Shown here one piece after another: positions 51,737 through 60,844 of a DNA stretch of 64,000 bases. This stretch comes from RGIG5612 sp045616165 (GTDB lineage: Bacteria > Bacillota > Clostridia > Lachnospirales > Lachnospiraceae). The translations under genes were made by a program, and so were the position numbers. Position 1 is the stretch's first letter. Every line of letters starts with the position of its first letter. The notes under the pieces are model-generated. The model was not told where the DNA came from. It was given only the letters and a program-made list of their open reading frames with translations, and did not search any database. The DNA lies in NCBI GenBank assembly GCA_045616165.1, contig JAZLGF010000013.1, positions 62,001-126,000 on the forward strand, written 5' to 3'.

Positions 51737-52885
51737 ATGGCAAGCGAATTAATGGAAGCATTAGAAATTTTGGAAAAAGAAAAAGACATTAGCAAAGAGT
51801 CTATCTTAGGTGCTATTGAAAGTGCATTAGTAAATGCATATAAGACACAGTACAAAAAAGAAAAAGATGAACTTTTAGCTGCTGAAAACGTCTTCGCAAA
51901 AGTTGATGAACAAACTGGCGAATTCTTCGTTTATGCAGAAAAGACTGTTGTTGATGAAGTTGAAAATGTTCTTTTAGAAATTTCACTTGAAGATGCAAGA
52001 AAAATCTACCCAACATGTGAACTTGGTGAAGTTGTAAGATTAGCTGCTGAATCAAAAGAATTTAGCCGTATCGCAACTCAAAACGCTAAGAACGTTCTTC
52101 TTCAAAGTTTAAGAGAAAAAGAGAAGAACAATGTTTATGAAGAATTCCTCGCAAAAGAGCATGGAATTGCAACGGGTGTTGTTCAAAGATTTAATGACCA
52201 AAGTATTATCATTAATATGGGTAAAGCAGATGGTATATTAAATGATAATGAGCAAGTTAAGAGTGAAAGACTTCGTATTGGTGAAAGAGTTAAGGTTTAT
52301 GTACTCGAAGTTAAAAACCCTAAGAAGTCTCTTAGAATTCTTGTTTCAAGAACACATCCTGAATTAGTAAGAAAATTATTTGAATCTGAAGTTGCAGAAA
52401 TTAAAGATGGTACAGTTGAAATTAAGTCTGTTGCTCGTGAAGCTGGTAGCAGAACTAAGATTGCTGTATGGAGCAACGACCCAGACGTTGATCCAGTAGG
52501 TGCATGCGTAGGTATGAACGGTATGCGTGTTAATGCTGTAGTTTCAGAATTAAAAGGTGAAAAAATAGATATTATTAACTGGTCTGAAAATCCTGCTATT
52601 TTAATCGAGAACGCACTTAGCCCAGCTAAGGTCATTTCTGTACTTGCTGATGATGAAGAAAAAACAGCAACAGTAATCGTTCCTGATTACCAACTTTCTT
52701 TAGCAATTGGTAAAGAAGGCCAAAACGCTCGTCTTGCTGCAAGACTTACAGGATTTAAGATCGATATTCTTAATGAAACTCAGGCTGCTGACATTTTAGA
52801 TGAAATCTATGAGGGAGATTATGAACCTAGTCAATTTACACCTGATGACGATGTAGTAGAAGAAGTAGAAAACGAAGAAGAATAA
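51737..52885 (+). CDS. nusA: Transcription factor NusA
   Basis: A 382-residue NusA with the N-terminal RNA-polymerase domain (1-125, 'SKESILGAIESALVNAYKTQ'), S1 domain (about 135-200) and two KH domains ('DPVGACVGMNGMRVNAVVSE'; 'LAIGKEGQNARLAARLTGFK'). It modulates pausing, termination and antitermination. The tail is short and acidic, as in other Firmicutes. Ribosome binding site AAGGAG. Confidence 0.97.
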   Translation: MASELMEALEILEKEKDISKESILGAIESALVNAYKTQYKKEKDELLAAENVFAKVDEQTGEFFVYAEKTVVDEVENVLLEISLEDARKIYPTCELGEVVRLAAESKEFSRIATQNAKNVLLQSLREKEKNNVYEEFLAKEHGIATGVVQRFNDQSIIINMGKADGILNDNEQVKSERLRIGERVKVYVLEVKNPKKSLRILVSRTHPELVRKLFESEVAEIKDGTVEIKSVAREAGSRTKIAVWSNDPDVDPVGACVGMNGMRVNAVVSELKGEKIDIINWSENPAILIENALSPAKVISVLADDEEKTATVIVPDYQLSLAIGKEGQNARLAARLTGFKIDILNETQAADILDEIYEGDYEPSQFTPDDDVVEEVENEEE

Positions 52886-52888
52886 TTT

Positions 52889-53233
52889 ATGGAAAGTAAA
52901 GAAATTAACATGTCGAAAAAACGCTTGCCAACAGATAAAGTATTATCGCTTCTAGGCTTAGCCAAAAAGGCAGGCAGACTTGTTAGTGGAGAGTTTATGA
53001 CAGAGAATGCTCTCTTGGAAGGAAAAGCTTACTTGGTAATAGTTGCTAAGGACGCTTCGGATAATACAAAAAAACATTTTTACGATATGTGTAATTTCAG
53101 AAATGTTCCATATATTTTATACGGCTCAAAAGAAAACATCGGTCAAATATTAGGATACGAAATACGTGCAAGCCTAGCAATAACAGATGAGGGTTTTGCG
53201 CAAAGTATAATGAAAAAAGTAGACGAGATTTAG
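52889..53233 (+). CDS. ylxQ: L7Ae-like RNA-binding protein YlxQ
   Basis: A 114-residue L7Ae/L30e-fold protein: 'VLSLLGLAKKAGRLVSGEFM' opens the domain, and 'IVAKDASDNTKKHFYDMCN' follows. YlxQ binds kink-turn RNA and accompanies infB in many Firmicutes. An alternative start at 52910 (MSKKRLP) is possible. The usual ylxR gene between nusA and ylxQ is absent: the gap is only 3 bases. Confidence 0.9.
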   Translation: MESKEINMSKKRLPTDKVLSLLGLAKKAGRLVSGEFMTENALLEGKAYLVIVAKDASDNTKKHFYDMCNFRNVPYILYGSKENIGQILGYEIRASLAITDEGFAQSIMKKVDEI

Positions 53234-53258
53234 GTTTTATCTTATAGGAGGTAAAAAT

Positions 53259-55994
53259 TTGAGAATACATGAATTAGCAAAAGAATTAGGCATAGAGAAC
53301 AAAGTACTTGTTGATTATCTCAAAAAGGAAGGCGCAAATGTTAAATCACATATGAGCGCATGTCCTGATGATATGATTGATAAAATTAAAGAAAATTTTG
53401 GACAAGGAAAAAGTTCTTCTAAAGTAGAAAATAAAGAAAAACCAAAAGTTAAAGCTATTGCTGTACCAGACTTTATAGCTAAAGAACAACCTAAGACTGT
53501 TCCAACTAGAACAGCAGAAGGCGAAAAGAATGAAGATGGCGGAAAGCAAATAGCTAAGCTCGAGGCTAAAAAAGCGGCAATGGAGAAAAACCAAGAAACA
53601 GAAGAACAGCCAAAGAAGAAAAAGAAAATTATAGCTGTTTTTAATCCTCAGCATTCAAATACTGAAAAAGGAAGAGCAATGGCTCGTCAACAAAAAGAAG
53701 AAAAGAAAAATGCTGAAGTAAAACCTAGCGTTTCTAGAACTCCTGCAAAGGATAGAATTCCTGATGATGAAGTTAAAAAACCTTTGCCGAGCCAACTTCG
53801 TCCTGCAAAGGATAGAATTCCTGATGATGAATTAGAAGCTATGAAAGCTCCAAAAGAAGAGCCTAAGACCCAGCCTGCTCCAAAGGAAGAACCTAAGGAA
53901 AATAAGGCTAAAGAAAGCGAAGCTGTTAAATCTTTAAGAGAAAAAATCGTTAAAGGTACTATTTCTGTTTCAGATATTCAAGCGGCTAGAACTAAGGATA
54001 ATAAAGGTGGCCAAGGCGAAAAAAGAGGAAATAAAAATTATCAAAAAGGTCAACAAAAAAATAATCAAAATAATTCTAACCAGGGCGGTCCGGTTATGGA
54101 TAGCTCAAAAGGTAAAGGAAAAGGCGGAAAAACTCGTCATGGTGAAAAACAACACGGTGATAAGTTCGATCGTTTAGAAAATGAGCGTGGAGCACAAAGA
54201 ATTCAAAAACAAGTTCAAGAAGTTGTAGAAGAAGAGATTAAAGTAATAACTCTTCCAGAAACAATTTCAGTTAAAGACTTTGCTGCAAAATTAAAGATGC
54301 AACCAGCAGCTTTAATAAAGAAGATGTTCTTAGCAGGCCAGGTTTTAACTCTTAATGATATTCTTGATTTTGAAACTGCTGAAAGTATCTGTCTTGATAT
54401 GGATATTTTAGTAGAACATGAAGTTGTTATTGACTACATTGAAGAACTTCTAAAAGAGGAAGAAGAAGACGAAGCAACTATGACAAAACGTCCGCCAGTT
54501 GTTTGTGTAATGGGTCACGTTGATCATGGTAAAACTTCACTTCTTGATGCTATTAGAAAGACAAACGTTATCTCAAGAGAGGCCGGTGGTATTACTCAGC
54601 ATATTGGTGCTTATATGGTTACACTTTCTTCTGGAGAGCAAATCACATTCTTAGATACACCGGGACATGAAGCGTTTACAGCTATGAGACTTCGTGGTGC
54701 TATGGCTACTGACGTTGCAATCTTGGTTGTTGCTGCTGATGACGGTGTTATGCCTCAAACGGTAGAAGCTATTAACCATGCTAAAGCCGCTGGTATTCAT
54801 GTAATTGTTGCTGTTAACAAGATTGATAAACCAGGCGCTAATATTGATAGAGTTAAACAAGAACTTTCTGAGCATGAACTAGTTCCTGAAGATTGGGGTG
54901 GAAATACAATCTTCTGTCCTGTTTCTGCTAAACATGGCGATGGTATTAAAGAACTTCTCGACATGGTAATTCTTGATACAGAAATATTAGAACTTAAAGC
55001 TAATAAAGATAGAAAAGCAAGAGGTCTTGTTATCGAAGCTAAACTCGATAAAGGTAGAGGTTCTGTTGCAACAGTTCTTGTACAAAAAGGTACATTAAAA
55101 GTTGGCGATCATATTGCCATGGGTGAGGCTTATGGTAAAGTTCGTTCAATGACAAACGATAGAGGCGAGAAAGTTTTAGAAGCAACTCCTTCAACACCTG
55201 TTGAAATCACAGGTATGAACGGCGTGCCAAATGCTGGTGAAGTATTTGTTGCATACGATAATGATAAAGACGCAAAAGCTTTTGCTTCAGTATTTATCGA
55301 AGAAAACAAGAAGAAACTTCTTGCTGGAACAAAGAAGAAGACTAACTTAGATGACCTCTTTGATCAGATGAAAGCCGGAGAACTTAAAGAACTTGAAATT
55401 ATTATCAAGGCTGACGTTCAAGGTAGCGTTGAAGCTATTAAGGAATCTCTTGAAAAACTTTCAAATGACGAAGTAGTTGTTAAAGTTATTCACTCTGGTG
55501 TTGGTAATGTTAATGAGTCTGATGCTATTTTAGCTTCAGCTTCTAACGCAATTATTATCGCATTTAACGTTCAGGCGGATGCTGTGGCAAGAGATACAAT
55601 TGAGCATGAAAAAGTTGATATGAGATCTTATAGCGTTATCTATAATGCAATTGATGACGTAGAAGCAGCTATGAAGGGTATGCTCGAGCCTATCTACGAA
55701 GAAGTTGTAACAGGCAGTGTAGAAGTAAGACAAACTTTCAAAGCATCTGGTATTGGTATTATCGCTGGTTCTTATATTACTGACGGTGTTATTACTAGAG
55801 ATTCTAAGGTTAGACTTTCACGTGATGGTGAGCAACTTTACGATGGACCAGTCGCATCTCTTAAGAGATTCCAAGACGATGTTAAAGAAGTTAAGTCTGG
55901 TTACGAGTGTGGTATCGTTCTTGATGGTTTCTCAGATATCAAAGAAGGCGATACTATGCAGGTTTATATCATGAAGGAAGTGCCAAGATCATAA
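53259..55994 (+). CDS. infB: Translation initiation factor IF-2
   Basis: A 911-residue IF-2 with a TTG start behind AGGAGG. Domains: N-terminal IF2_N helix ('MRIHELAKELGIENKVLVDY'), a long charged linker (55-300) with 'PAKDRIPDDE' twice, a second IF2_N ('ISVKDFAAKLKMQPAALIKK'), the GTPase (G1 'GHVDHGKTS', G3 'DTPGHEAF', G4 N-K-I-D), and the C-terminal beta barrels that bind fMet-tRNA. The repeat in the linker is a 28-bp DNA duplication at about 53743 and 53803. Confidence 0.98.
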   Translation: MRIHELAKELGIENKVLVDYLKKEGANVKSHMSACPDDMIDKIKENFGQGKSSSKVENKEKPKVKAIAVPDFIAKEQPKTVPTRTAEGEKNEDGGKQIAKLEAKKAAMEKNQETEEQPKKKKKIIAVFNPQHSNTEKGRAMARQQKEEKKNAEVKPSVSRTPAKDRIPDDEVKKPLPSQLRPAKDRIPDDELEAMKAPKEEPKTQPAPKEEPKENKAKESEAVKSLREKIVKGTISVSDIQAARTKDNKGGQGEKRGNKNYQKGQQKNNQNNSNQGGPVMDSSKGKGKGGKTRHGEKQHGDKFDRLENERGAQRIQKQVQEVVEEEIKVITLPETISVKDFAAKLKMQPAALIKKMFLAGQVLTLNDILDFETAESICLDMDILVEHEVVIDYIEELLKEEEEDEATMTKRPPVVCVMGHVDHGKTSLLDAIRKTNVISREAGGITQHIGAYMVTLSSGEQITFLDTPGHEAFTAMRLRGAMATDVAILVVAADDGVMPQTVEAINHAKAAGIHVIVAVNKIDKPGANIDRVKQELSEHELVPEDWGGNTIFCPVSAKHGDGIKELLDMVILDTEILELKANKDRKARGLVIEAKLDKGRGSVATVLVQKGTLKVGDHIAMGEAYGKVRSMTNDRGEKVLEATPSTPVEITGMNGVPNAGEVFVAYDNDKDAKAFASVFIEENKKKLLAGTKKKTNLDDLFDQMKAGELKELEIIIKADVQGSVEAIKESLEKLSNDEVVVKVIHSGVGNVNESDAILASASNAIIIAFNVQADAVARDTIEHEKVDMRSYSVIYNAIDDVEAAMKGMLEPIYEEVVTGSVEVRQTFKASGIGIIAGSYITDGVITRDSKVRLSRDGEQLYDGPVASLKRFQDDVKEVKSGYECGIVLDGFSDIKEGDTMQVYIMKEVPRS

Positions 55995-56359
55995 TGAGAA
56001 AAGGTTCAATTAAAAACACAAGAATAAATAACGAAGTTCAAAAAGAACTTAGCCAAATTATTAGAGATGTTAAAGATCCTAGAATTCATCCTTTCACATC
56101 TGTTGTGCTTGTTGAAGTTGCACCAGATTTAAAGACCGCAAAAGCTTATATGAGCGTTCTTGGAAATGATGAAGACAGAGCAAAAACTATGGTTGGCCTA
56201 AAAAATGCAGAAGGGTATATTAGAAGAGAGTTAGCTCATAGACTTAATTTGAGAAATACTCCTTTAATAGAATTTATTATGGATTCAACCATAGAGGATG
56301 CTATGGATATGATGAAAAAAATTGATGAGGTTTGCCAAGGACTAGATGATAAAGATTGA
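55994..56359 (+). CDS. rbfA: Ribosome-binding factor A
   Basis: A 121-residue KH-fold 30S maturation factor. 'ISIRDVKDPRI'-like text appears as I-I-R-D-V-K-D-P-R-I-H-P-F-T, and 'TAKAYMSVLGN' plus 'RRELAHRLNLRNTP' follow, all family features. Its ATG shares one base with the infB stop. Confidence 0.97.
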   Translation: MRKGSIKNTRINNEVQKELSQIIRDVKDPRIHPFTSVVLVEVAPDLKTAKAYMSVLGNDEDRAKTMVGLKNAEGYIRRELAHRLNLRNTPLIEFIMDSTIEDAMDMMKKIDEVCQGLDDKD

Positions 56360-57293
56360 TGAATTAGTTAATGGAATAAATACGCTTGCGATTACGGGAC
56401 ATGTTCATCCAGATGGTGACTGTGTCGGTTCGACTTTGGCTTTATATAATTATGTCAAAAAGAATTTTCCGCAAATAAATGTCTCACTTTTCTTAGAAAA
56501 GCCTAACGATAAACTTAGTTTTATTAAAGGCTTTGATGAAATCATTACGGATTTTCCTGTGCGTGATGGATTTGATTTGATGATTGTTTTAGATAGCGCA
56601 ACATTAGATAGAATTGGAAAAGCGGAGAAGTATTTTAAGAAATCTAAAAAGACTGTATGCATAGACCACCATGTTTCAAATCTTGGCTTTGCAATGGAAA
56701 ATTATATTGAAGCTGAAGCTAGTAGCGCCAGTGAAATAATATATTTTTGTTTAGACCCTGAAAAAATCGATAGAGACATAGCAATTTCAATTTATACAGG
56801 AATTGTTTATGACACAGGCGTATTTAAATATCCTTCAACTTCATCAAAGACTATGCATGTTGTAAGCGAACTTTTAGAGTTTGATATTCCTTCAGACTTT
56901 ATTATTGACGAGAGCTTCTATCAAAAGTCTTATAACGAAAATAAGATTTTTGGCTATGCTCTTATGAATAGTAAATTAGCTTTTGGCGGAAAAGTTATTT
57001 ATGCAACGATTAGTAAGCAAGACATGAATGACTTCGATGTAACAAGTAAAGAATTAGACGGAATTGTTCCACAACTTAGACTTACTAAAGGCGTTATTGT
57101 TGCTGTGTTTGCGTATGAGACTTTAGCAGGAGATATAAAATTTAGTTTAAGAAGTATTGACCCGTTTGATGTTAATAAAGTTGCTACGGCTTTTGGCGGT
57201 GGAGGCCATATAAGAGCATCGGGTTGTACACTGCAAGGAACACTTGAAGAAACTATGCCAAAAGTTTTGACGGAGATAGCAAAGTATTTATAG
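56346..57293 (+). CDS. nrnA: DHH family phosphoesterase (NrnA-like)
   Basis: A 315-residue bifunctional nanoRNase/pAp phosphatase-type enzyme. Motifs are 'GHVHPDGDCVGSTLAL' (metal binding), 'IVLDSATLDRIG', 'CIDHHVSN' (the DHH triad) and 'GGGGHIRASGC' (DHHA1). It degrades short RNAs and pAp. It overlaps rbfA by 14 bases, the usual neighbour order. Confidence 0.93.
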   Translation: MIKIDELVNGINTLAITGHVHPDGDCVGSTLALYNYVKKNFPQINVSLFLEKPNDKLSFIKGFDEIITDFPVRDGFDLMIVLDSATLDRIGKAEKYFKKSKKTVCIDHHVSNLGFAMENYIEAEASSASEIIYFCLDPEKIDRDIAISIYTGIVYDTGVFKYPSTSSKTMHVVSELLEFDIPSDFIIDESFYQKSYNENKIFGYALMNSKLAFGGKVIYATISKQDMNDFDVTSKELDGIVPQLRLTKGVIVAVFAYETLAGDIKFSLRSIDPFDVNKVATAFGGGGHIRASGCTLQGTLEETMPKVLTEIAKYL

Positions 57294-57294
57294 A

Positions 57295-58233
57295 ATGAAA
57301 AACGGCGTTATTAATGTTTATAAAGAAAAAGGCATGACCTCTTTTTCAGTGGTATATAAGATTAGAAAAATTACTGGTGAAAAAAAAGTTGGTCATACGG
57401 GTACTCTTGATCCTGATGCATATGGAGTACTTCCTGTTTGTATTGGTAAAGCTACGAAGCTGGTCGATTTATTAATGGATACAGATAAACAATATAAAGC
57501 CGTTATGATTTTAGGAAAGAGTACAGATACTCTGGACGTAAGTGGCAATGTTCTTAAAGAAGTTTCTATTTCTGAAGTAAAAGAAAAAGTTCTAGAAAAG
57601 TTTCCGGATGGAGATTTTAAGTCCAACATAAAAAATGCCTTTAATGAATTCTTAGGAGAAATTAACCAGATTCCTCCTATGTACAGCGCAATAAAAATTA
57701 ATGGTGTTAAGCTTGTTGATGCTGCTAGAAAAGGTAAAGAAATCGAACGTAAAGAAAGAAAAGTAAATATTTATTCTTATGAAAATATTGAAGTTTTTGA
57801 TGACTTTATACATGTTAGCTTTACAGTGAATTGTTCTAAAGGAACTTATATAAGAACTCTTTGTGAAGATATTGGAAATTTCTTTTCTTTGCCGGCATGC
57901 TTAGAATCTTTAGAGAGAACAAAAGCTTCAAATTTAGACAAAGAAAGCGCTCTTTCAATTGATGAAATTGCGGCATTAAGTAAAGAGGGTAAATTAGAAG
58001 ATTACATTATTCCAACTGATGTTTTTTTAAAAAAATATCCAAAGGCAAAAGTTAGTCCTAGTGCGATTAAAAAAATTGAATTTGGAAATTGGCTAAGCAA
58101 AAGCGAGGTTATTTGTAATTTAGAAAGTGATGAGAAAATTTATCGTATGTATGATAATGATGATAAATTTTATGCCTTATATAAATTTGATATTAGCGAT
58201 AATTATTTTAAATGCGAGAAAATGTTCGTATGA
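57295..58233 (+). CDS. truB: tRNA pseudouridine(55) synthase
   Basis: A 312-residue TruB. 'GHTGTLDPDAYGVLPVCIGK' holds the catalytic Asp, 'QIPPMYSAIKINGVKLVDAA' and 'CSKGTYIRTLCEDIG' are further signatures. It makes the T-loop pseudouridine at position 55. It starts 1 base after nrnA. Confidence 0.97.
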   Translation: MKNGVINVYKEKGMTSFSVVYKIRKITGEKKVGHTGTLDPDAYGVLPVCIGKATKLVDLLMDTDKQYKAVMILGKSTDTLDVSGNVLKEVSISEVKEKVLEKFPDGDFKSNIKNAFNEFLGEINQIPPMYSAIKINGVKLVDAARKGKEIERKERKVNIYSYENIEVFDDFIHVSFTVNCSKGTYIRTLCEDIGNFFSLPACLESLERTKASNLDKESALSIDEIAALSKEGKLEDYIIPTDVFLKKYPKAKVSPSAIKKIEFGNWLSKSEVICNLESDEKIYRMYDNDDKFYALYKFDISDNYFKCEKMFV

Positions 58234-59174
58234 AATATATAAAAGATTTAGAAAACACACAATTTAATAACAGCATTGTAACCTTAGGAAAGTTTGATGG
58301 AAACCATATCGGCCATCAACTCTTATTTAATACTGCAATTAATTACAAAAAAGAAAATCCAGATTTTAAAGTAGTCATTTTTACTTTTGATGTTGCTGTA
58401 GCTAAAGTTATAACTAATGAGAATGTTCAAACGATTCTTTCCTGCGAAGAAAAACCTTATCAAAATTATAGCGAAGGAATCGACTTTGTTGTTGAATTTC
58501 CTTTTAATGAAACAACTAAAAACATGACCCCAGAAGATTTCGTTAAGGATATTTTAGTTGATAAATTAGATACAAAACTTATTGTTGTAGGAAAAGATTT
58601 CTGCTTTGGAAAAGATAGAGCAGGAGATACTAAGTTACTTAAAGAACTTGGAAAAAAATATGGGTTTGATATTTTAGCTATGGATAAGGTTAAATACAAA
58701 CCAAAAGGATATGATACGCAAGTTGATGTTAGCTCAACTCTTATAAAAAAAGAATTAGTTAAAGGAAACCTAGAAGATGTTAATTCTATGTTAGGAACTA
58801 ATTTCTCAATCATAAGTACAGTACAGCATGGCAAACATTTAGGAAACACGATTGGATTTCCAACAATAAATTTCATCGTACCTGATGAAAAAATAATGCC
58901 TCCTAACGGAGTGTATGCAACAAAAACAATCGTGGATGATAAAGAATATATAAGTATAACTAATGTAGGTAACAGACCGACTTTTGATGATGGCAATCAA
59001 AGAACGGTCGAAACAAATATATTTGATTTCAATTCAGACATTTATGGGAAAAATGTAAAAGTTAAATTTTATAAATTCATTAGACCGGAAAAAAAGTTTG
59101 AAAGCAAAGATGAACTTGTAGAAGAAATCAAAAAAAACGTGACGACAGTCAAGGAATTTTTTTCAAAGAATTAA
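58230..59174 (+). CDS. ribF: Bifunctional riboflavin kinase/FAD synthetase
   Basis: A 314-residue enzyme making FMN and FAD. The adenylyltransferase domain has 'LGKFDGNHIGHQLLFN' (G-x-F-D-G-x-H-x-G-H), and 'VVGKDFCFGKDRAGDTKLLK'. The kinase domain includes 'GNTIGFPTINF' and 'ISITNVGNRPTFDDGNQRTV'. Start 58230 overlaps the truB stop (ATGA); an earlier ATG at 58212 is inside truB. Confidence 0.96.
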   Translation: MKYIKDLENTQFNNSIVTLGKFDGNHIGHQLLFNTAINYKKENPDFKVVIFTFDVAVAKVITNENVQTILSCEEKPYQNYSEGIDFVVEFPFNETTKNMTPEDFVKDILVDKLDTKLIVVGKDFCFGKDRAGDTKLLKELGKKYGFDILAMDKVKYKPKGYDTQVDVSSTLIKKELVKGNLEDVNSMLGTNFSIISTVQHGKHLGNTIGFPTINFIVPDEKIMPPNGVYATKTIVDDKEYISITNVGNRPTFDDGNQRTVETNIFDFNSDIYGKNVKVKFYKFIRPEKKFESKDELVEEIKKNVTTVKEFFSKN

Positions 59175-59230
59175 TATATAAAAATCAAAATAACTTGGTT
59201 GTTTATACATATTTAGAATAAGCCGTAAGG

Positions 59231-59260
59231 TTGAATATTCCGTTACCCAACCCTTATAAT
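59231..59260 (+). promoter_or_regulatory. Promoter of short LysR-like gene
   Basis: TTGAAT (59231-59236), 18 nt and TATAAT (59255-59260) form a promoter 50 bases before the start codon. Confidence 0.6.
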
Positions 59261-59310
59261 ATAGTGGTTAAAAAAAACATAGAAAAAATTTTTCGGGGGG
59301 GGTGTAGGAG

Positions 59311-59565
59311 ATGACAAGTATGCAAATTGGCATATTTTTAGCAGTAGCAGAAACGCTTAGTTTTTCTAAAACTGCAGAAATCTTTTTCACAACTCAGCCT
59401 ACTGTAAGCAGACAAATCAAAATGCTTGAAGACGAATGGGGAATCACGCTATTTGATAGAAACAGAAGAGAAGTTCATCTTACAGAGGAAGGACTGGCGA
59501 TGGCTAAAGTTTGTGAAAAAAATAGAAAAGCTTTACAAGCAGCTTTGGACAATCTCAAAAAATAG
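59311..59565 (+). CDS. LysR-type HTH without effector domain
   Basis: An 84-residue protein with a complete LysR HTH ('IFLAVAETLSFSKTAEIFFT', 'QPTVSRQIKMLEDEWGITLF', then D-R-N-R-R) and the start of the linker helix ('KNRKALQAALDNLKK'). It stops there; ordinary LysR proteins have about 210 more residues. There is no sign of a broken effector domain afterwards, and it has its own promoter and a terminator. It could be a true single-domain regulator rather than a fragment. Ribosome binding site GTAGGAG. Confidence 0.8.
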   Translation: MTSMQIGIFLAVAETLSFSKTAEIFFTTQPTVSRQIKMLEDEWGITLFDRNRREVHLTEEGLAMAKVCEKNRKALQAALDNLKK

Positions 59566-59616
59566 TATAGCTTGATGCAATTAACCAAAATGATGTAGTA
59601 TATATAAGTAACTATA

Positions 59617-59634
59617 AAGCCCTTTAGGGCTTAA
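59617..59634 (+). terminator. Small hairpin after short LysR-like gene
   Basis: AAGCCC-TTTA-GGGCTT is followed by AATTTATTTT. The T-tract is weak, so it is only a probable terminator. Confidence 0.5.
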
Positions 59635-59647
59635 TTTATTTTAAAAT

Positions 59648-59739
59648 AACGAACGAAGCCGTATGATTCGTTTCGTAAATCGGATAACTCGTTCCTGGCT
59701 CGGGTTCCAACTCGCCGATAACGAGTTATTCGGATTTAC
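59648..59739. other. Two large hairpins in the intergenic region
   Basis: A hairpin ACGAACGAA.../TTCGTTTCGT (59648-59674) abuts a long one whose arms 59675-59693 and 59720-59739 are almost perfectly complementary (GTAAATC-GGATAACTCGTT with AACGAGTTATTCGGATTTAC), closing over a GC-rich 26-base loop with GGC/GCC. It lies upstream of the promoter of the next gene. It may be a palindromic repeat element or a non-coding RNA. Confidence 0.5.
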
Positions 59740-59757
59740 TCACTTTTAAATAATAAG

Positions 59758-59785
59758 TTGACTATAAGAGATTAGCGTTTATAAT
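59758..59785 (+). promoter_or_regulatory. Promoter of the 70-residue protein gene
   Basis: TTGACT (59758-59763), 16 nt and TATAAT (59780-59785) form a promoter about 30 bases before ATG 59814, which has TGGAGGG. Confidence 0.65.
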
Positions 59786-59813
59786 TATTTTATAACATCA
59801 TGGAGGGATTATT

Positions 59814-60026
59814 ATGAGTAAATTTGGTGGTACATTAGCTAAAGTAGGCGTTGTTGCACTTGCTGCTTATGCCGGATACCTTGCGTATAATAAATTTGTA
59901 AAGAAGACTGATAGTGAAGAAGAAGTTGACTTCGAAGATCAGGGATTTAACTACGATACTTTCGATGAGTCTTTTGGAGCTAAAATTAGAAAGGCAGCTC
60001 AAAGACAAATCGATAAAATAAAATAA
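59814..60026 (+). CDS. Small protein with N-terminal hydrophobic helix
   Basis: A 70-residue protein with a glycine/alanine-rich hydrophobic segment (residues 5-27, 'VGVVALAAYAGYLAYNKFV') and an acidic then basic tail. The form is like YtxH or other small membrane-anchored stress proteins, but no family is certain. The next gene follows after 17 bases. Confidence 0.65.
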   Translation: MSKFGGTLAKVGVVALAAYAGYLAYNKFVKKTDSEEEVDFEDQGFNYDTFDESFGAKIRKAAQRQIDKIK

Positions 60027-60043
60027 ATTAAAAGGAAAACAAT

Positions 60044-60664
60044 ATGAATACAATTATTACAGTAGGTCGTCAATTTAGTTCTGGCGGAAGAGAATTAGGA
60101 CAAAAAATAGCAGAAAAATTAGGTTATGCATATTACGATAAAGAAATTATTACTCAAATCGTAGAGAAAACCGAATTTTCTCAAGAATATGTTAATCAAA
60201 TCGTAGAAGGAAAAGCTCTTAGATATTTTCCTATTTTAGCAGAACAATCATTAAACATTAATGTTGATTTCCGTATTCGCCAGATGGAAGAAATTGTTTC
60301 AGCTCAGACAAATATTATTAAAGATATGGCACTTAAATCAAATTGTGTTATTATAGGTCGTTGCGCAGACTATATCTTAAAAGAAATGGCTGACGCAGGC
60401 GAAATTAAATTAATTAGAATCTTCGTATATGCTGATATGGATTACAGAGTTAAGAGATGTTTTGAAAGAGAACATGAAGGTGAAAATCTTAAAGAAAAAA
60501 CTCTTATTAAATCTATTAAACATATCGATAGAGAACGTGGAGCTTACTATAATGATTACACACTCCAGACATGGGGCGATAAAGATAATTACGATATTAT
60601 GCTTAATACTACAAACGTTGATATTGATACATTAGCTGATTGCGTAGCTAAAGTATTCAAATAA
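60044..60664 (+). CDS. Cytidylate kinase-like protein
   Basis: A 206-residue P-loop kinase of the cytidylate-kinase-like family. 'ITVGRQFSSGGRELGQKIAE' is the opening with a modified P-loop (F-S-S-G-G), followed by 'YYDKEIITQ', 'CVIIGRCADYILKE' and the lid region 'DYRVKRCFEREHE'. True CMP kinase differs, so substrate is unknown. It is common in Clostridia as a stand-alone gene. Terminator follows. Confidence 0.82.
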   Translation: MNTIITVGRQFSSGGRELGQKIAEKLGYAYYDKEIITQIVEKTEFSQEYVNQIVEGKALRYFPILAEQSLNINVDFRIRQMEEIVSAQTNIIKDMALKSNCVIIGRCADYILKEMADAGEIKLIRIFVYADMDYRVKRCFEREHEGENLKEKTLIKSIKHIDRERGAYYNDYTLQTWGDKDNYDIMLNTTNVDIDTLADCVAKVFK

Positions 60665-60689
60665 GATTAAAAAATATTTTGATTATGTG

Positions 60690-60722
60690 ATATGGCGAGT
60701 TAAATACCCGCCATATTTTTGT
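60690..60722 (+). terminator. Terminator after cytidylate kinase-like gene
   Basis: ATATGGCG and CGCCATAT pair around an 11-base loop and are followed by T5. The next 120 bases hold no gene. Confidence 0.8.
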
Positions 60723-60844
60723 AATTTATTTTTAACAAAAAGTTCACTTTTTGGTTATTGATTTATTTATGCTCTAATCATATAATAAGTCTCGTATTCA
60801 TCCTCAATCACCAAAAGCCTCCCAGCGACATAGTGATTAAAGAG

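Noticed and set aside
53743..53831. The 28-bp repeat in infB as a mobile or regulatory element
   Set aside because: It is in frame within the low-complexity linker of IF-2 and is explained by a local duplication.
60772..60844. A leader motif shared by 60818 and 63750 (CTCCCA.CG.A...)
   Set aside because: The shared stretch is short and gapped, and no common fold was apparent.
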